A stretch of DNA of 64,000 nt. It comes from Ulva prolifera (taxonomy: Eukaryota > Chlorophyta > Ulvophyceae > Ulvales > Ulvaceae). How positions within the stretch are numbered: the first letter of the stretch is position 1; each line of letters starts with the position of its first letter. Shown here piece by piece: positions 25,001 through 34,863 of the stretch. The notes under the pieces were generated by a model that was given only the letters and a program-made list of their open reading frames with translations, ran no database searches and had not been told where the DNA came from. The stretch is taken from positions 1,584,923 to 1,648,922 of the forward strand of contig CM041204.1 of NCBI GenBank assembly GCA_023078555.1, given 5' to 3'. Made by a program: the position numbers and the translations under genes.

Positions 25001-28000
25001 AGAGATTGGGGCGGCAGGTCAAGCAGGCGGATCCCCCAGATTGTGACACCGTGCTGCTTGTTGACGTACAGCTGGGCCCCGTCCCCCCCTGCAGGAAAAG
25101 CGACTGTCGGGACACGAGGCAGAGGGTCTCAATTCGCGGAGTTGCATAGGCGTGCCGATGCGGTGTGATAGCCACCTGCTCAGATGAGGAGGTGGAGCGC
25201 ACCGAGGCTGAACAGCAGGACAAGCTCCCTATGCTTTGGCTTCAGGATTTTGCCCCCACACGCCAGGTTGAGGGCCTTTCCAGCCGGGGAGTTGAGGAAG
25301 CTGCTTTTGTCTTTGACAGCTGTTGCCCTGGCTTCCCGTACGCTCGTCANATGCGAGCAGGGTGTGCAGGCGATGGGACTGCGCACTTGGTGATGTCGGT
25401 GTACACCTTCTTGAAAAGAGAGGTCTGCATGATGTGGGGCGCTCTGGCAGCTATCGCCTTGACGACATCCTCTGGCAGTCGGAACAGGGCCCGGAGGCCA
25501 GTCAATGGCGCCTTCTTGGACTTCTTCCGGCCCAGGGGAGGGAGCCACTGGTTCCAGAAGTCCATGAGCACACCGAGCAGAAACACGTGCGCCACTCCGA
25601 GCCGGAAGAAATGGCAGGGACTGCAACGCCACAGCGTAGTTCATAATCAACTCCAAACTCAAGGGCGAGGCAGGCAGCAGCAGGCTGGGGGTGCTCGTAC
25701 TTGAAGTAGGAGAGGAGACTGAACAGCGGAGAACCTTTCACCCCCAGTAGCTTGTACTCATCTTTGGCGAGCTTGGCCCTAGACTTCGGTGTCTTCCGGT
25801 CGCAATAGCGTTTCAAGGTTGGTGCGTGGACCTGCACTACCACAGGCCTGGCCAGGGTTACCACAACAAAAGAGCCGTATCACCAACGACGCTTGTTCGG
25901 TGACAGAGGGGTTGGCAAGATGAGTTGCGGCGCACAGAGGGGGGGCAGGGGAGTAGGCGGCATGTGCACAGTTTGCATGCTATGACACTGTAGATGGAAT
26001 TGCACCTGGGCAGCGATCTTGTCGCCCTTTCGGCCCCTGGCCAGGATCTCTGCCGCCGAGTACTTCAAGCGGTTGTCAGACTCCCAGGACGAGGGCTGCA
26101 CATGCCGGGGCTCAGACCACGCGGTCCGCGGAGGGTTGCCACCAGTGTCCGGTTGTACACTCCCAGGCACCATCCGGGGGTTTGCAGCCGAAGATGCTGC
26201 TTCTTCCTCCGGGGTGAGTGATTTCCCTTTCAGAGGCCCGTCGGCATAGCAGGGCACGGGCTGGTGCAGAGGGTGATGGTGTCCCATCCACCTGTGTGGC
26301 ATGCATGATAGCAGTTATAAGCAGGACAGGTACGTGAGACCGCACTAGCAGGAAATAGATTACAAACGTAAGTGAACACCCCGGACCTGACAGTGTTGGA
26401 GGGGTAATCCCACACGCCGTTTTGGGCACATCTGAAACATGCCCTCTTCGCTGTATGGCCGATGCTGTTGGTAAGTTTCTCCAGCCATGGGATATCCCCC
26501 TCCACACAGCACAGCACCGGCCACACGTGCAGTACCTCGCCCCCTGGCAGTGTGATTTCGAGTGCCTCACCCCCAGCTCCTGCACTCCAGCCATCACGTG
26601 GTGCGGGGGCCAGACACTACGTGATCGGGAACTGTACACATCACCCGGCAGTGACCAGGAAGACAAGGTGAGTGCGCGCCCGGATCATGCTTCTTGAAGA
26701 ACGCCATCACGGACTCCAGAATGCTGGCCATGCATGTTGGTTCGGATGGCCCCTCCACCACTCCAAGGGGAATCCAGGCCACATTGGTACTTGAGAGATG
26801 GGGCGGCAGGTCAAGCAGGCGGATCCCCCAGATGGTGACACCGTGCTGCTTGTTGACATACAGCTGGGCCCCGTCCCCCCCTGCAGGAAAAGCGACTGTC
26901 GGGACACGAGGCAGAGGGTCTCAATTCGCGGAGTCGCATAGGCGTGCCGTTTCGGTGTGCCTGATAGCCAGCTGCTCAGATGAGGAGGTGGAGCGCACCG
27001 AGGCTGAACAGCAGGACAAGCTCCCTATGCTTTGGCTTCAGGATTTTGCCCCCACACGCCAGGTTGAGGGCCTTTCCAGCCGGGGAGTTGAGGAAGCTGC
27101 TTTTGTCTTTGACAGCTGTTGCCCTGGCTTCCCGTACGCTCGTCAGCAGCCCCGGCTGCAGGAGGAGGTCTTTCAGCGAGGCTTCTTCGCCAAAGAAGAA
27201 AGCAGAGCGCACTGGGACACCCTTCCCTGTGAGATCGACATCGAATCGCTGTTGACAACAACCAGGGGTTCCGCAGGTGTCCGCCAAATGCTGGTGATGG
27301 TCACCCGGATCAAGTGGGGGGAACAAGGTCCAGCATTGGGGACAAACGTGGCGCGTCACAGAGGAAACAGGCGGGACACCCAACACCGCCTTGACGAGGT
27401 GAAAGGAGGGGGGGAACAAGTTGCCATCGGGTAGCAGGAGGTAATGTATGAACCTGCACCACGTATCGACGACCACGTCTTGTATGCGAAAGAGGCTCTT
27501 CAACTGGGCAATCCACATGCACACCGTGAGGACGGTGAGGGCGCTGCCAGTGTATATGTGTTTCATGCGTTGGTCATGCCACCAGGCGCCCGTGCCCTTA
27601 CGGGCCCCTGTGGTGGGGAGCGGGCCGTCGTCATCCGCCTCCTGCATGGGCAACGATGCGGCCAGTCCCACGGAGGAGTACGAGCGGATTCACAGCATTG
27701 CATGTAATGGAAGATGAGGACACACCTCGGATTCGTCTGAACTGTAGTCCGTCTCTGAGGAGAAGGCAATGGAGTCTGCGTCTGAGGTGTCTGAGTCGGC
27801 GTCTGAAAATTGTGCGGGGCCCTCGGCATAGTCACTTTCGGACGGTGGGGGCAGCTGTATCACAATCCCAACACATCAGAGTTGCTTTGGGCGAGCAGGC
27901 AGGATACAGCTGAGGGACAGACGCGCTGACACCCATGGCCATCGTGATCACGAGCCGCTGTCAGGCCGAACTGCATCATGATCAGGCAAACCGGGACTTA

Positions 28001-28426
28001 GCACGGTCAACTACCGAAGGTACGCACGTCGAAGAGGTCGTCGGAGTGGGCAGGCTCATCGGGGGGACCCCCTATGTCTGGAGGTGATGGGGATCTCCCA
28101 GAGGGACCGGCCCCGTCGTGTCTGCCGCTGCGGTCATCATCGGCAGTAGCGGAGGTCGGGCCAGCGGCTGGCCTCGAGTCTGGGCCCGCGACGTCGTGTC
28201 CACCAGCGGCTCTCCGCGATGTGGCTGCTGCACTCAGTCGACGGCTGCAAGGACCGTGATGGTTTTGGGCGGTGTTGTGCCTCTGAAACTTCTCACCACA
28301 GGCTAGACACTGGTATTTAAACGGTTCCTTCCCCGTCGGCTCGGGAGGGGTCAGGCGCTTACAGTTCGCTTTGGCAACCAATTCGTTCACCTCCGCCCTC
28401 TTCAGTCTATTCGCCGAACCGGCCAT
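22098..28426 (-). CDS. tnp2: Tnp2-family (En/Spm CACTA) transposase, split by introns and by an internal duplication
   Basis: The N-terminal exon begins at 28426 and carries a zinc-finger-like CxxC with His/His/Cys (YQCLACGEKFQRHNTAQNHH), likely DNA-binding. Next come a second Cys cluster (CPQCWTLFPPLDP) near 27.3 kb; GDGAQLYVNKQHGVTIWGI near 26.87 kb with the first likely catalytic Asp; VEGDIPWLEKL then ACFRCAQNGVWDY near 26.5 kb, the D-x-P motif and metal knuckle typical of Tnp2; KLLGVKGSPLFSLLSYF then HVFLLGVLMDFWNQW; CGASFFSLEFWIERM near 23.09 kb, like the DUF4218-type tail; and GRYVVDLDAVPCQLVPV at the C-terminus. The 25351-27145 exons are repeated at 23553-25349, so the gene as assembled carries the middle third twice. 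Exon edges were not all fixed. Confidence 0.85.
23553..25349. repeat. 1.8-kb duplication, left copy
   Basis: It matches 25351-27145 end to end. By eye there are about 40 differences, many of them single-base indels in homopolymers, so identity is near 98%. The copy stops exactly at the single N at 25350. Confidence 0.93.
25350..25350. other. Single undetermined base (N) at an assembly join
   Basis: The only N in the window. It sits exactly between the two 1.8-kb copies, which argues for an unmerged overlap. Confidence 0.95.
25351..27145. repeat. 1.8-kb duplication, right copy
   Basis: It starts directly after the N with ATGCGAGCAGGGTGTGCAGG, the same words as at 23553, and ends with CGCTCGTCA, the words just before the N. 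The structure is that of two overlapping contig ends joined with a placeholder base. Confidence 0.93.
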
Positions 28427-28763
28427 GGTAGCCAGCAGTACTTAAGCATTCTTGTGACGAGGTTCAACAATAGCGCGGCCTCTGGTGTTTGTCGTCCCTA
28501 TGATGGCTTTACGTCCCACGAAGACCTCCCTGTCGCATCCCATGTTCGCCCTGACGCCACAATCCCTGGCGAGGCGCCGGGGTATCGAGGCAGCCAAACC
28601 TTTGAAGGCGGACCGCGCGACGACGCTACATCGGCATACCATTCAAAGCACGGAGCAGCAAAGCATGTGCGAATGACGCGATATGTTAGCTGTGCCTACG
28701 ATACGACCATCCACAGTACCGGCCATAGACGTGTGTTAATTCCGCTTTGTCTAATCATCCACC
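28427..28763. promoter_or_regulatory. Putative divergent promoter of transposase and gene 2
   Basis: 337 bp separate the transposase ATG (28426, -) from the ATG of the next gene (28764, +). The head-to-head layout suggests shared control. No TATA box or other defined element is clear. Confidence 0.4.
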
Positions 28764-29691
28764 ATGTCCAACCTGCAGTTCACGTTCCTCCGCGCGGCGC
28801 CCGTCGTCATCGAGAAAGAAGTTGTAGATGACGCAGACAACGGAGCAGGGATGCTTGACGTGCTGGTCAGCAACGTGTGGAGCAGAGGTGCCGGCGTCGA
28901 CGGGTTGACTTTGACGTCAACCGTCGACAAAGACAGCTCCGTTGATATCGACAGTGTCGAGAAACTGATGACGTGCGTAAAGTACTTCTTCAGGAAAGGC
29001 ACAATCGCTGGACTGCTGAAGCCGCCCGTGCTGGTGAAGGCGCTGGGCAAGGGCAGAGGGAGCGTGGGACAAGCGTCGGCAGCCGTCGGCACTGCACACT
29101 CCACAGCTACGGCCTTGACTGCGGACCCCGAAGCTGCCAGGCGGTGGGAAACGATGAAGGATGCGGTGATGATGTGGACGGAAGGGATGAGATCCAAGGT
29201 GGCGGGAATGGCCGATGCCCACACGCGAGGCAAGAAGGTGCAGGCACTAGTGAACCTGGCCCTCCCAGACGACGAGAAGGTGTGGGTCGGGAGTATTCTA
29301 ACGAAAACACAGGCGGACGCACTCGGCAAAGCTGCACATGGGGTACGGCTGCTGTCTCCGACTAACAACGTGATTGCAAACTGGGGTCCACTACCACCCC
29401 GTCAGGGCCACGGGATCGCATGCCACCGACTGTCAGTGTAGTGTCTTGGCACGTCAGAGTCGCCATTCGCGGTCAGTATGCAGTGACGGATATCGTGTAC
29501 AGGTCGGCAGAACAGGTGAAGCGTACGAAGCTGCTACTAATATCAATCATGCTTTCTACCGCCAGCACGCCCATTTGAACGCCGTGACCAAAGAGTGTGC
29601 CTCTGCTGATGCTCGGGTTATGCCGTACCTGTTGCCGTGCCCAACGGTGGCGGAGAAGGGAAGCACACAGTATCCGCCCAAACGGAGGTGA
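28764..29691 (+). CDS. Transposon gene 2: two-exon protein of unknown function
   Basis: Exon 28764-29342 (193 codons) begins MSNLQFTFLRAAPVVIEKEV. It has a Val/Asp-rich first part (VDIDSVEKLMTCVKYFFRKG) and a charged second part (AARRWETMKDAVMMWTEGMR; HTRGKKVQALVNLALPDDEK). A GTACGG donor follows. A CAG acceptor leads in phase to 29503-29691 (TGEAYEAATNINHAFYRQHA, ending YPPKRR then stop), giving about 255 residues. No family is recognised. It lies next to the right array and divergent from the transposase, so it may be a second transposition protein that binds the array; this is inference. Confidence 0.62.
29458..29469 (-). promoter_or_regulatory. Isolated terminal-type half-site
   Basis: Reads GAATGGCGACTC on the - strand, one base from the 12-mer inside both transposon ends (GAATGGCGACAC). 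It lies in the intron of transposon gene 2. Confidence 0.4.
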
Positions 29692-29840
29692 CCCGATGTG
29701 CAGTAAGTTTTCGAGACGGGCGTGGGACCATAACACGGGCCTGCGGAGGAATCCCAGCGCCCGCGAGCAGAGGAAGCTGCTCGCGGCAATGAATGTGTTC
29801 CAGAACACCAAGGCATGTCCTCCACCTTGGTCCGAGTTGG

Positions 29841-30260
29841 AGTGGCCATTCGCCGAATGGCCACCCCAGCGCGAATGCATTGTGTTGCACTGCACGCGGC
29901 CGGAGTGGCCATTCGCCGAATGGCCACTGCAGCGCGTCATGCATTGTCTTGCACTGCACGCGCCCGGAGTGGCCATTCGCCGAATGGCCACTCCAGCGCG
30001 TCATGCATTGTGTTGCACTGCACGCGCCCGGAGTGGCCATTCGCCGAATGGCCACTCCAGCGCGTCATGCATTGTGTTGCACTGCACGCGCCCGGAGTGG
30101 CCATTCGCCGAATGGCCACTCCAGCGCGTCATGCATTGTGTTGCACTGCACGCGCCCGGAGTGGCCATTCGCCGAATGGCCACTCCAGCGCGTCATGCAT
30201 TGTGTTGCACTGCACGCGCCCGGAGTGGCCATTCGCCGAATGGCCACTCCAGCGCGGCGC
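29841..30260. repeat. Right palindromic tandem array, 64-bp unit, seven palindromes
   Basis: Palindromes with the same 12-base arms as the left array start at 29841, 29904, 29968, 30032, 30096, 30160 and 30224. Here the central base is C instead of G on the + strand, and the flank CCAGCG lies on the right side. The array is therefore in inverted orientation relative to the left one. The spacers (GCGTCATGCATTGTGTTGCA type) are unrelated to the left spacers apart from the immediate flanks. Confidence 0.95.
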
Positions 30261-30283
30261 GGCCTGCTTGAATCCGCACTTGC

Positions 30284-31372
30284 ATGGCCACTGACCTGCC
30301 ATTCGGCGACTGTGTTCCAACCAATGTGGTTCGTGCGCAGTTCACCGTGAGAGGAGACCGCTTCCCTATCGATAGCGAACCCATGAAAACCCCCGAGGCC
30401 TGGGCTATGGAGGACGGTGAGTATGTGTGCGAAGGAATCGCCAAGGTTGCTGCGGCCCGGCGCGCCCTCGAAGGGACCGCTGACTCTCCCGTCCAACGGG
30501 GCAAGAGACAAAGGAAGACCGAGAAGGTACAATCTCACCACACGCTGTACTGCCCGCCTGAGGTTGGCCATTAAGTGGTACCGGGATTGTACGGGCGCCT
30601 GTGTGAGCGGCATGTGCCATCATTCGAGGCAGCCATGCGTGTACAGGCTCCTACCGCATCGAAGTCAGGAAGACGGGGCACTCATTCCAACAGCGGACGG
30701 CGCACAATGCTCGCTGACTTTTCTCCCCGGCGGCCAGGGCTAGAACCAAGGGCAGACCGCACTGCTGATAAGGACAGTGAGCACCAGCCGGACGTGGAAG
30801 AGGTGGGTCACGATCAGATGGGTGAAGAGGAAGAGCCTGATTCTCCCCAGCGGGCAGACGATCGATGCGAGTCCCCGGAGATGGAGTTACAAGCCGCAGC
30901 GCCGGTATGTCCTCTTATGATTTGTGCCAATTGACGCCTAGTCCGATTGTACTTGCCCCACCCATCATCAGACCAGGTGTAAGAGCGCCTGTACATTGCA
31001 GAAGTCCAACAAAGCTCTTGAGAAGCGAAAGGCCAAGGCAGAGAAGGAGGCCGCCCTCCAAGCGCGTAGGGATATTCGGAAAAAGATTGAGGATTGCGAG
31101 GCTAAGCTGGCAAGGCATCAGCCCAGAAGCAAGGGTGCGAGTGTGCAGAAATTAAAACAGCAGGTTGCTGTATTGACGGTATGTCACTACCCCGATACAC
31201 TTGATCTGACATGTGACACCAATGCCTGCAATTGTAGCACTATTTGTGTGACAGTCGCTCAGACCTCGAATGCATTAGAGCCGTGCACTCATGCAGCTGG
31301 TATTGCATGCAGGCCGAGTTGTCAAAGGTGCAAGACTCCTTAATTGACGGCTTCCCGGACGAGGACGAGTAG
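30284..31372 (+). CDS. Transposon gene 3: four-exon coiled-coil protein with acidic tail, unknown function
   Basis: Exons 30284-30526, 30647-30904, 31002-31178 and 31313-31372 join in phase 0 with GT-AG borders (GTACAA, GTATGT and GTATGT donors), giving 245 residues. The first exon begins MATDLPFGDCVPTNVV directly after the right array, and its true start could lie further upstream. The second exon is Arg-rich, then strongly acidic (QMGEEEEPDSPQRADD). The third is a Lys/Glu-rich likely coiled coil (KSNKALEKRKAKAEKEAA; KIEDCEAKLARH). The last ends SLIDGFPDEDE and a stop. It resembles no family I know. It lies inside the element, between the right array and the right end. It might form one transcript with gene 2, with the array in an intron. 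Confidence 0.65.
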
Positions 31373-32156
31373 ACATGCCAGTGCATTGTATGGTTGTATT
31401 TGGGCCATCTCAGGACCATCTTGCAGCCTGTACGTATACATAGGTCCTTTGCCCGGTCCTGTCCGCGGAATGTCAGGGAGTCTGTCCTGAGGAAATGTGT
31501 GGGAGTGTGAGCTATGTATGAATCTAGCGATGAACAAGGAAAGCACGCGCCATGTAAGCACCTACAGCATATGAATGCAGGCATGTTGCCAACTGCAGCC
31601 CCGTGTTCACGTGCCTCATAACAAAGAAAACAACCACATCATGCTTCCACAAAACCGCGAACCTTCCTGCACTCCGCTTACATGTGCGCGACCAAGTCTG
31701 ATCCGGTAATAACGCCCATGACGCCTTTGGTCAAGCATTGCGTGTCCACAAGTGCACACTCCTCGTAACCATACGTGAGTATATCTCAAGCCAGACGGAT
31801 ACATGTACGTCAAGAGATCACCAATCCTACGGCCCAGCCTGTACTTCCCGCATCCCCGAGGCGGACGCCATACGGATCCGAGACGGATCCGAAATTTAGT
31901 GCACGCGTCCGTAGTCCCTCCGTCGGACGCACAACGGAACCGTCTTTTCTTCCGTACATCCTCCGGTTGGGCTCCAAAGGCAGGCTAGTAACAAAAGGCG
32001 TTGCCCTGGGGCGTACCGGACGGGAATCGGAAAATCCTACCTGCCACTGCCCCACCTCCGCCACAAGTCTCCGATACTCCTAGCAACCTACGTCCGGCCT
32101 CCACCGATTCTCCGTAGGCTCTCCAACTACCCCTCCGCACACACTACGTCAACTCT
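31373..32156. other. Right subterminal region of the transposon
   Basis: No gene. From about 31860 the sequence is dense in TCCG/CGGA words (for example CCTCCGTCGGACGCA, CTCCGATACTCC and CTCCGATTCACC), mirroring the left subterminal region. Confidence 0.55.
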
Positions 32157-32186
32157 CCGATTCACCGTGTCGCCATTCTTCTAGTG
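32157..32186 (-). repeat. Right terminal inverted repeat of the CACTA element
   Basis: Its complement starts CACTAGAAGAATGGCGACAC. The stop codon that ends the neighbouring LRR reading frame (TAG at 32183-32181, - strand) lies within this terminus. Confidence 0.88.
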
Positions 32187-34194
32187 TACCCACTCAACAA
32201 TGCTGCCTGTCCCAGGTGCAGGTGCGGACACTGGCACTGACGCTGTGCAGCATTCTGTGGTCAGCCACACGAGACGTGCCCGCAGCTCTGCAGGTAGGGT
32301 GAAGCCGATCAGGTGCAGGCTACGCAGCTGCGTCATCCGTGATGTTGCCTCGACATCTGCCGGAGCCCGCACCATGTTGTACTGTTGCAGCTTCAGGGTA
32401 GACAAGCCCGTCAGGGGGAGCAGGGCGGACAGCACCGGGGCGGTGTCGCCGCGGTCGTCCCTGACGCACAGGTCTAGGTCCTGCAGCTGCAAGGCGGAGA
32501 GGTGCTCAAGCACCTGCGCCCACCCCTCTCGCGATGACTGAAGCCCACCTCTGTGCAAGCAATCACAGATGATGGTCAGCTGTCGCAGCGCCGGCAGCGT
32601 GGCAGCAAGCTGCGGCGCAGCCATCTGAAGGCCCCTGAATTCAACTTCAATCTGAAGCTCTGACAGCCCTTTAAGTGCAGTGAGGGCAGTCGGGGGGGGT
32701 CTGGAGGAGGATGCGGAGAGCTCGGGTAGCCCAAGTCTCAGGCGCACTGTTGATGTGCATGCTACGCAGGTGCGGGAACGCGTACAGCTCGCGCGCGGCT
32801 TCAGCGCGTGCGGCGTCGTCTTCGACGTGCGTGGAGTCTGACTGCACGATTACAAGGCTTGTGAGGGGAGAGGCGTGGAGGCTGCGGAGGAGGCGGGTCG
32901 CCATGGTGCAGTCATCTACGTTCAGCATGAGGTGGCGCAGGTGCTGCTGGGATACGCTCGCACCGCGGTGCGAGCGTCCAGAAGAATTTCGCCTGCAGCG
33001 ACAAATTGCGGCGCTGCGAGCGACTGGTGGCAGAGAGACCCAAGCTCTATGTGGAGGGAGGTGAGGCCAGGGGCTGAGGAGAGGAGGGTGGCGAGGCAGT
33101 GCCGTGACGGCGGGGGAGCATCAGGCGTGTCAGCATCGCGCTGCCGCTTCAGTGGAGGCTGCTGGGTCGACACATCTAGTGAGACGAGGAGGCAGTCAAG
33201 CTGAGGCAGGCTGTGGAGGGCGGCCTGGAGGGCGGGTATGGCGTCTGCGGAGAAGAGGGTGTCGTGGCTGCCAAGATGCAGTGTTTTGAGGGATGAAACG
33301 GCGGCGATAGCCGGGGCAAGTAACTCCGCTTGGGCAGTAGTGGCGTCCATGCTGAGTTGAAGGGTGGAGAGTGCTGAGTGGTGAAGTTCATGTGGAGCGA
33401 TGCAATGGACGGAGGATCAGCTGAAAGCGTAGCAAGGGCATCGAGGTACGGCGGAAGTTGATGGTAATTTTGAAAGCATGCCTCCAGAGTTCGGTCTGGG
33501 GCCTTGATGGCTGCATTGACAGTGGCTGCGTGGAGGCTCTGTGGCAGCCACTGGATCATGTCGAGCATGCATGACGGGTCCTGCGCGGAAGCTGCTGACG
33601 GGATCGTTCTCTGGGAGTTCTGGTGCAGCGAGGCAAGGCTCAGCACTGCCGTGTCGCTGGAGAGTGGGCCGCTGGGCGAGGATTCCTCCGTTCCAGCTGT
33701 GCCATGCGCCTTTTCAGCTGCATGCCGCAGACACTCTCCTGCGAGCTTGACCCACTCATCAAGTGATCGATCGTCGACCACAACTGCCACCTGCACCAGG
33801 CGACAGCTTTGACAACACGCCCTTGGCGGTGTGCAGGTATGAGCAAGACGATTCTGCTATTCTGCGGATGGTGCAACGCAAGTACTCCAGGCGGCACAAT
33901 GCTGTTGAGACAACCTTGCTGCGGAATGTATCTGAGAATAGTGCAGAGGGTCGGAAATGGCGTGCACTCCCGGTCCTCTCTGCTGGCAGCGCACGCTGTG
34001 AGCCATGCCCTTAATTCTGCCACGGTCACTGCGTCGGGCAGCCTCGCGTCCCCGCCGGCCTCGGCGATGCATGATAGCACGCTACTTCTGGAAACAGCGT
34101 TCACATCAACGACATCGTAGAAAACTAATTCGCCAGGCGAGATTGTGACGGGCGCTTTCTGTGTCAGGTGCACAGGTTGCGGGCGGTCTCGCAT
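32181..34194 (-). pseudogene. SKP1/BTB-like plus leucine-rich-repeat protein, frameshifted and cut by the transposon end
   Basis: The 5' exon (34194 down to about 33920) gives an N-terminus with VVDVNAVSRSSVLSCIAEAG and ARLPDAVTVAELRAWLTAC. It aligns with the start of the intact relative at 49.6 kb. After an intron, an exon from 33790 (VAVVVDDRSLDEWVKLAG) leads into leucine-rich repeats (AVSSLKTLHLGSHDTL; LTGLSTLKLQQYNMV; MTQLRSLHLIGF). The repeats need at least three frame changes, near 33.37, 32.94 and 32.70 kb. The last falls in an eight-base G-run and could be a read error. The frame then runs into the transposon terminus, where its stop lies, and lacks the final 100 or so residues of its relatives. 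It may have become a pseudogene, or some breaks may be sequence errors. Confidence 0.75.
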
Positions 34195-34480
34195 CGCCAG
34201 GTCTGGAGGTTGAGATAGCTGCTACACTGGCCGATGCATACAAAAAGATGCCAAAATCTTCTGCGATGGATCATACGCAAATTGGTAGACCTGCAGGTAT
34301 GAGGACATATCGCGCAGAGACCTCGCAGCACCAGATATCAGGCCACCACAGTACCTCATATCAAATTCAACCAACGACAAGATTTGGAATCTCAGGCAAC
34401 GCCACGGTTTCTGGCAACAGCTTGAGTCTAGAGATACAGACGTACTTTCCGCAGGTATGCTGTGGCGTGGCGTAAGGGCA
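34195..34480. other. Upstream region of the LRR gene
   Basis: No coding signal was recognised. It probably holds the promoter and 5' UTR of the - strand LRR gene. Confidence 0.4.
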
Positions 34481-34543
34481 GTCCACAGCAGAGGTCCACT
34501 GCTGTAGAGGCCACTGTAGACGGGCAGTCCACAGTAGATGTGG

Positions 34544-34630
34544 CAATCCAGTGATATGGCCGCTATACCACTGGATCCTTGCACGCGACGTGCAAGGGTC
34601 CAGTGGTATAGCGGCCATATCACTGGATTG
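34544..34630. repeat. 87-bp hairpin: 41-bp inverted repeat with 5-base loop
   Basis: Arms 34544-34584 and 34590-34630 are complementary at 40 of 41 positions, and the one mismatch would be a G-U pair in RNA. The loop is GCGAC. The arm contains AGTGATATGGCCGCTATACC. A solo arm recurs in direct orientation at about 34831-34863, and a diverged one at about 39896-39930, so this is a repeat family, perhaps a fold-back or MITE-type element. Confidence 0.9.
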
Positions 34631-34825
34631 CAACAAAAGCTGGGTCCTCTGAGATCTGAGGCTGGCCAGTCCTCCAGCTCCCCCGGTCCGTTTCAGCATC
34701 GATCCGACCACTGCCTCTCTGGACTTACGCTGGTCCCGTGATCCTATGCCCCACTTAACGCGACACGAGTGGCCGCGACCTGACTGTGCAAGGCGGGTGT
34801 CGAACTACCGACCTCACGAACCCAA

Positions 34826-34863
34826 CTTTTGTGGCAATCCAGTGATATGGCCGCTATACCACA
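34826..34863 (+). repeat. Solo arm of the hairpin repeat
   Basis: It shares CTTTTGTGGCAATCCAGTGA and the following GATATGGCCGCTATACCAC with the arms at 34544-34630. Just before it, 34741-34825 contains a tRNA B-box-like word on the - strand (GTAGTTCGACACC), so the unit could include a Pol III-derived piece. Confidence 0.7.

Larger units (their letters stand above)
12099..32186. mobile_element. Giant CACTA (En/Spm) DNA transposon
   Basis: The left end begins CACTAGGAGAATGGCGACAC at 12099. The right end, read inward from 32186, begins CACTAGAAGAATGGCGACAC, and the first 30 bases match at 26. CACTA termini with a Tnp2 transposase define the En/Spm superfamily. Subterminal DNA at both ends is crowded with TCCG/CGGA words. 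Inside are two palindromic arrays, a Tnp2 gene, a Ulp1-like protease gene and three other split genes. The length as assembled is 20,088 bp, or about 18.3 kb if the 1.8-kb duplication around the N at 25350 is an assembly artefact. No target-site duplication is seen. Most exons are open and both catalytic regions are recognisable, so the family was recently active or still is. Confidence 0.9.

Noticed and set aside
29597-30271. Long frames across the right array
   Set aside because: All frames are open because the unit lacks stops in each phase. Treated as repeat artefact.
12099-32186. KDZ-type transposon with a TET/JBP oxygenase
   Set aside because: No dioxygenase motifs were found. The CACTA ends and Tnp2 motifs fit En/Spm better.
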